Under the pieces are notes generated by a model that was given only the letters and a program-made list of their open reading frames with translations, had not been told where the DNA came from and ran no database searches. Of a stretch of 35,778 nt of DNA, positions 32,550 to 35,778 are shown in pieces. A program made the translations under genes and the position numbers. The stretch comes from Bacilli bacterium (GTDB lineage Bacteria > Bacillota_I > Bacilli_A > RF39 > UBA660), in contig JAFWHR010000025.1 of NCBI GenBank assembly GCA_017511945.1, positions 1 to 35,778 on the forward strand, written 5' to 3'. Each line of letters opens with the position of its first letter. Position 1 is the first letter of the stretch.

Positions 32550-32984
32550 TTAAACACCCTCGACAACAGTGTCATTTAAACATCTAATAGCGCATACACA
32601 GTTCAAATTCATTGTAAAAAATGAATTAGTAATGACATAAGGTCTTAAAGCAGAAGTCTCAGGATCTTCATTTGGGACCAAAACCCTAAAAGTTGCACAA
32701 TTATCATCAACTTTCTCAACCCTAAACACACTGCTAGTCTCACCTAATACATCATCTCTACTGATAGGCATAGACCATGGAGTTGTTCCATTACTAAAAG
32801 AAGTATAAAGAACAACTGGTCTAGTATTATAAGCAAAAGAAGTAACAGAAGTACCTAGAAAACCTCGATCACAAGTATCTAAACAAGTATCCGCACATTC
32901 AGCATTATCTTGAAGAATGTTTATAACATTAAGTATTTCTGCAATGCATTTGCTATCTTTAGAATTATTACACATATAATCCAC
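32550..32984 (-). CDS. CotY/CotZ-family spore coat or exosporium protein
   Basis: This 144-residue Cys-rich protein fits the CotY/CotZ family that self-assembles in the spore outer crust. The N-terminus holds the family pattern of cysteines (CNNSKDSKC, ILQDNAEC, CLDTCDRGFLG), the middle has NTRPVVLYTS, and the C-terminal part has FRVEKVDDNCATFRVL and the closing NLNCVCAIRCLN. About ten cysteines are present. It is monocistronic, with GGGGTGG upstream. Position near the YutH-like gene supports a coat function. Likely mother-cell late expression by family knowledge. Confidence 0.88.
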   Translation of the reverse strand: MDYMCNNSKDSKCIAEILNVINILQDNAECADTCLDTCDRGFLGTSVTSFAYNTRPVVLYTSFSNGTTPWSMPISRDDVLGETSSVFRVEKVDDNCATFRVLVPNEDPETSALRPYVITNSFFTMNLNCVCAIRCLNDTVVEGV

Positions 32985-33102
32985 CCCTTCTTTATTCTCA
33001 ATATAACTTATTCAAAAATGGATAAACAGTGTAAATAAAATACCCATACTTTATGTAATCTGTAACTAATCTTAAACATAAAATTAACTGAGGTGCCCTT
33101 AA

Positions 33103-33987
33103 ATGAAAAACATAATAAACTACTATTATAATTTAATGCCAAAAGAAATATATAAAAAAAAAGAAGACTACTATTTTTTTATAAATAGCGTAAGATATAT
33201 ATTTGTGAAATACAAAGGAGAAATAGATAGCTTATTTGAAACATATAATAGACACATTGAAATATTAAATAATAACATGTACGTTCACCCAATCGTACTA
33301 AATGTAGAAAACAAACCATATACAAAAATAAATAATGATATATTTGTATTAATGCAGACATTTTATTATGGAGAAAAAATAACCTTAGATAACTTAAAAC
33401 CTTTTTCTATATTACCTAGCAAAAAAAAACAAAATAGTTGGGCAAATCTATGGTCACAAAAAAATGACTATTTAGAATACCAAATAAAAGAGTTAGAAAT
33501 AAAATACCCACTTCTAAAAAAGAGTTTTAGTTATTTTTTATATCTAGGAGAAACCGCAATCAGCCTTATAAACACATATCAAAAAGAAGAAGTACCATAC
33601 GTATATGCACATAAAAGAATAAGTAAAAACAGTACCACATTTGATCTTTATAACCCATTTAACATAATTGAAGATTCAAGAGTCAGAGACCCAGCTGAAT
33701 ATTTTAAACAAAATTTTTTCAAAGGGGATAACATAGAAAATGAACTATATAGATATCTAAGAGAAAACAACTTATCAAAATACGAATACATAATGTTTCT
33801 ATCACGCATGTTATACCCAACCTACTACTTCGATATATATGAAAAAGTAATAACTCAAAAAATAGATGAAAATAAAATCAATGACATTATAAACAAAATA
33901 GATAACTATGAAATAATACTAAAAAAGATCTACTCATACTATAGATCATTCATGAACATCGATCACATTGAATGGCTAGAATACTAA
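33103..33987 (+). CDS. CotS/YutH-like spore coat protein (kinase-fold)
   Basis: The 294-residue protein lacks membrane segments. Its layout resembles YutH/CotS-type proteins: an N-terminal beta-rich region, a central region with NSWANLWSQKNDYLEYQI and a helical aromatic block FSYFLYLGETAISLINTYQ, followed by a PYVYAHKRI strand and a helical C-terminus with LSKYEYIMFLSRMLYPTYYF. The usual kinase catalytic motifs (HGDLHxxN, DFxx) are not seen, as in other coat members of this fold. The ATG is preceded by GAGGTG. The CotY/Z-like gene lies next to it. The assignment is by pattern only and moderate. Confidence 0.6.
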   Translation: MKNIINYYYNLMPKEIYKKKEDYYFFINSVRYIFVKYKGEIDSLFETYNRHIEILNNNMYVHPIVLNVENKPYTKINNDIFVLMQTFYYGEKITLDNLKPFSILPSKKKQNSWANLWSQKNDYLEYQIKELEIKYPLLKKSFSYFLYLGETAISLINTYQKEEVPYVYAHKRISKNSTTFDLYNPFNIIEDSRVRDPAEYFKQNFFKGDNIENELYRYLRENNLSKYEYIMFLSRMLYPTYYFDIYEKVITQKIDENKINDIINKIDNYEIILKKIYSYYRSFMNIDHIEWLEY

Positions 33988-34211
33988 CCTACATTTACAA
34001 CCTCTTTAACCGAAGGAACTTCCTCCTTAATGGCACTTTCTATTCCATCTTTTAAAGTATAATCAATCAAACTACAGCCCGCACAAGCGCCAAGTAACTT
34101 AATATAGACTATATTATCTTCATATTTTACAAACTCTATATCCCCACCATCAGTTACTAAAAAAGGTCTAAGTTTTTCAATCACATCAACAATTTTATCT
34201 CTATCTTCCAT
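33984..34211 (-). CDS. NifU-like Fe-S scaffold/carrier (NFU domain)
   Basis: The protein has 75 residues, consisting of one NFU domain, with the motif LLGACAGCSLI (C43-x-x-C46), the site that binds a 4Fe-4S cluster shared between two subunits. The N-terminal LRPFLVTDGGDIEF is typical of NFU proteins such as YutI. The ATG at 34211 follows AAAGGAA at about ten bases. The GTG at 34229 is rejected because it lies within that site. It is convergent with the YutH-like gene, overlapping by four bases, and divergent from the S1 gene. In Bacillus yutI and yutH are near each other, so this context supports both names. Confidence 0.93.
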   Translation of the reverse strand: MEDRDKIVDVIEKLRPFLVTDGGDIEFVKYEDNIVYIKLLGACAGCSLIDYTLKDGIESAIKEEVPSVKEVVNVG

Positions 34212-34300
34212 ATAAAATGTTCCTTTCACAAAAATAATTATACTATAATATAAGGAAAAATCAAGGTAAATGTGCTATAATGTATATAGAGGTGCGTTTT

Positions 34301-34690
34301 ATGTCAAAATATAAGAAAGGAAAAATAGTCATTGGAACAGTTACGTGTATCGAAAACTATGGAGCATTTATGTCATTTGATGAATATTATACAGGACTAA
34401 TACATATATCTGAAATATCAAAAGGTTACATCAGAGACATAAATGAATATCTAAATGTAGGAGATACTATATATGTAAAAATACTTGATGTTGATGAGGA
34501 AGAAGCCCATTTAAAATTAAGTATTAAAAATATAAATTACAAATATAATGAAAAATACAAAAAAAGTAGAATAATAGAGACAAAAAGCGGATTTAAAACC
34601 TTAGAAAAAAAACTTCCTATCTGGATTGATAATGAATTAAAAAAAATCAAAAACACACCAAATTATGTTGACAAACAAATAGATAGATGA
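34301..34690 (+). CDS. S1 RNA-binding domain protein (YugI/CvfD-like)
   Basis: The 129-residue protein has one S1 domain (about 1-75) with GTVTCIENYGAFMSF, TGLIHISEIS and VGDTIYVKILDVDEE..HLKLSIK, followed by a basic tail (about 85-129) of unclear role. This architecture is like YugI/general stress protein 13 and CvfD, which bind RNA or ribosomes. The ATG at 34301 follows AGAGGTG at the correct spacing. It precedes the tRNA array. Confidence 0.9.
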   Translation: MSKYKKGKIVIGTVTCIENYGAFMSFDEYYTGLIHISEISKGYIRDINEYLNVGDTIYVKILDVDEEEAHLKLSIKNINYKYNEKYKKSRIIETKSGFKTLEKKLPIWIDNELKKIKNTPNYVDKQIDR

Positions 34691-34720
34691 TATATTAATA
34701 TGTGTCTAAAGGAATTTTTC

Positions 34721-34797
34721 GGGCGCTTAGCTCAGTTGGTTAGAGCACCTGCCTTACAAGCAGGGGGTCATAGGTTCGAGTCCTATAGCGCCCACCA
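34721..34797 (+). tRNA. tRNA-Val(TAC)
   Basis: First of the ten-gene tRNA array. Acceptor GGGCGCT/AGCGCCC, anticodon loop CTTACAA (TAC), CCA encoded. Confidence 0.97.
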
Positions 34798-34801
34798 TTT
34801 T

Positions 34802-34877
<76 letters not shown>

Positions 34878-34886
34878 TTTTTTTTT

Positions 34887-34970
34887 GGAGAGGTAGCGAA
34901 GTGGTTAAACGCGGCAGACTGTAAATCTGTTCCTTCGGGTTCGATGGTTCGAATCCATCTCTCTCCACCA
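34887..34970 (+). tRNA. tRNA-Tyr(GTA)
   Basis: Acceptor GGAGAGG/CTCTCC, anticodon GTA (CAGACTGTAAATCTG arm), a long variable arm TTCCTTCGGG and encoded CCA; 84 bases, class II. Confidence 0.96.
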
Positions 34971-34977
34971 CTTTAAT

Positions 34978-35052
34978 TGCCTCGTAGCCAAGCGGTAAGG
35001 CACCACACTTTGACTGTGGCATTCGCTAGTTCGAATCTAGCCGAGGCAACCA
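34978..35052 (+). tRNA. tRNA-Gln(TTG)
   Basis: Acceptor TGCCTCG/CGAGGCA, anticodon loop CTTTGAC (TTG), CCA encoded. Confidence 0.96.
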
Positions 35053-35058
35053 CAAATT

Positions 35059-35134
35059 GGTCTGTTAGCTCAGTCGGTAGAGCATTTGACTTTTAATCAA
35101 AGGGTCCCGGGTTCGAATCCCGGACAGGCCACCA
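35059..35134 (+). tRNA. tRNA-Lys(TTT)
   Basis: Acceptor GGTCTGT/ACAGGCC with one G-T pair, anticodon loop CTTTTAA (TTT), CCA encoded. Confidence 0.97.
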
Positions 35135-35142
35135 TTTTAATT

Positions 35143-35231
35143 GCTTGAGTGGCGAAATTGGTAGACGCACAGGACTTAAAATCCTGCGGGAGTCAAATCC
35201 CGTGCCGGTTCAAGTCCGGCCTCAAGCACCA
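35143..35231 (+). tRNA. tRNA-Leu(TAA)
   Basis: Acceptor GCTTGAG/CTCAAGC, anticodon loop CTTAAAA (TAA), long variable arm (CGGGAGTCAAATCCCG), CCA encoded; 89 bases. Confidence 0.97.
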
Positions 35232-35232
35232 A

Positions 35233-35323
35233 GGAGAAATACCCAAGTCTGGCTGAAGGGACCGGTCTTGAAAACCGGGAGGTCGGAAACGGCGCGGGGG
35301 TTCGAATCCCTCTTTCTCCGCCA
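35233..35323 (+). tRNA. tRNA-Ser(TGA)
   Basis: Acceptor GGAGAAA/TTTCTCC, anticodon loop CTTGAAA (TGA), long variable arm (GGTCGGAAACGGC), discriminator G, CCA encoded; 91 bases. Only one base after tRNA-Leu. Confidence 0.97.
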
Positions 35324-35334
35324 TATAGTTATTT

Positions 35335-35411
35335 CGCGGGATGGAGCAGTTTGGTAGCTCGCCGGGCTCATAACCCGGAGGTCGTTGGTTCAAATCCAGC
35401 TCCCGCAACCA
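35335..35411 (+). tRNA. Initiator tRNA-fMet(CAT)
   Basis: CGCGGG...CCCGCA with the C1-A72 mismatch, anticodon loop CTCATAA with the three G-C pairs (CGGG/CCCG) below it, CCA encoded. These features mark the initiator tRNA. Confidence 0.96.
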
Positions 35412-35415
35412 ATTT

Positions 35416-35491
35416 GGTCCCGTAGTGTAGCGGTTATCACGCCTGCCTGTCACGCAGGAGATCGCGAGTTCAATTCTCGTCGGGACCGCCA
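35416..35491 (+). tRNA. tRNA-Asp(GTC)
   Basis: Acceptor GGTCCCG/CGGGACC, anticodon loop CTGTCAC (GTC), CCA encoded. Confidence 0.97.
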
Positions 35492-35495
35492 TTAT

Positions 35496-35571
<76 letters not shown>

Positions 35572-35579
35572 TTTTAAAA

Positions 35580-35602
35580 GAACATTTCCTGTTCGTTTTT
35601 TT
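35580..35602 (+). terminator. Terminator of the tRNA array
   Basis: GAACA (35580-35584) pairs with TGTTC (35590-35594) and a run of T follows. It starts eight bases after tRNA-Phe. Confidence 0.75.
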
Positions 35603-35643
35603 ATTTAAATATAAACTAAAAATGAGTTAACCAAAATATAAAG

Positions 35644-35778
35644 TGTACCCAATGTCAAGGACTAAATAAAAAAGAGAGAATCTAGGCAATGGATGCAAAT
35701 AGATGATTTCTGTATTGTACAGGAGTCATCTTTTTTAAATTCCATTGATATCTGTAATTATTATAATATTCAATATAA
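35644..35778 (-). mobile_element. End of an IS3-family insertion sequence (runs off the window)
   Basis: The probable IS terminus begins at TGTACCCAATGTCAAGG (35644 on), with the 3' TG-type end expected of IS3 elements, and includes the transposase end. The inner part and the other end lie beyond the window. It is inserted 73 bases downstream of tRNA-Phe. Confidence 0.7.
35682..35777 (-). CDS. IS3-family (IS150-like) transposase, C-terminal end
   Basis: The minus strand encodes 31 residues before a TAG at 35682-35684: YIEYYNNYRYQWNLKKMTP then VQYRNHLFASIA. This YYN-x-R-x-Q-x-x-LKKMTPVQYR ending is diagnostic of the rve integrase domain C-terminus of IS3/IS150 OrfB transposases. The catalytic DDE residues lie outside the window. 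The fragment is in frame with no damage in the visible part. Confidence 0.88.
   Translation of the reverse strand, partial: YIEYYNNYRYQWNLKKMTPVQYRNHLFASIA

Overview
The window is a low-GC, AT-rich stretch of a spore-forming Firmicute. Gene content and order point to the Bacilli: recU-ponA, dnaD-nth, and the run der / spoVIF-like / spoIVA / hup / cca resemble the arrangement around ponA and hbs-spoIVA-engA in Bacillus. Sporulation genes (spoIVA, SpoVIF-like, CotF-like, CotY/CotZ-like, YutH-like) show that it makes endospores. The very AT-rich code, frequent TTG/GTG starts and reduced spacing would fit an uncultured gut lineage of Bacilli (Erysipelotrichia/RF39-like), but that placement is inference.

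Region by region. 1-1551 holds the first codons of a truncated gene and one unrecognised 421-residue protein. 1839-5374 is recU-ponA (recombination and peptidoglycan synthesis), convergent with 5419-8061, an operon-like run with dnaD, nth and two divergent paralogues that may be degenerate Rpn/PD-(D/E)XK proteins. 8173-14059 (all minus strand) is a conserved housekeeping and sporulation block: cca, hup, spoIVA, a SpoVIF-like gene, der, a small unknown and ysxC. A tRNA-Ala gene at 14187 marks the end of this core block.

About 14264-23100 is an accessory island built from decayed mobile DNA. It holds two remnants of the same tyrosine-recombinase C-terminus lying in duplicated flanks, a three-copy 40-bp hairpin repeat, a Fic protein with a two-TM partner, a frameshifted acetyltransferase, an unrecognised 286-residue protein, a compact locus that looks like a type I toxin-antitoxin module (short hydrophobic peptide with an overlapping antisense RNA), an IS30-like remnant, two overlapping HExxH metalloprotein genes, and a plasmid/ICE-type winged-helix replication protein.

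From 23417 the window returns to chromosomal genes. These include a plsC plus acyl-CoA/ACP synthetase pair (a split Aas-like arrangement), a DUF368/PopT-type polyprenyl-phosphate transporter, an M19 dipeptidase with a cysteine-rich partner, a TM-anchored surface protein, tRNA-Pro and tRNA-Arg, spore-coat genes, a CmpB-family membrane protein, a patatin-like phospholipase, a NifU-type scaffold and an S1-domain protein. The right end is a ten-gene tRNA array (Val-Thr-Tyr-Gln-Lys-Leu-Ser-fMet-Asp-Phe, all with encoded CCA), bordered by the end of an IS3-family element that runs out of the window.

The most interesting candidate for an undescribed system is the 18620-18953 toxin/antisense-RNA-like locus. 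The paired HExxH proteins, the SD-sequestering hairpin before the spoVIF-like gene, and the 40-bp hairpin repeats are also worth checking.
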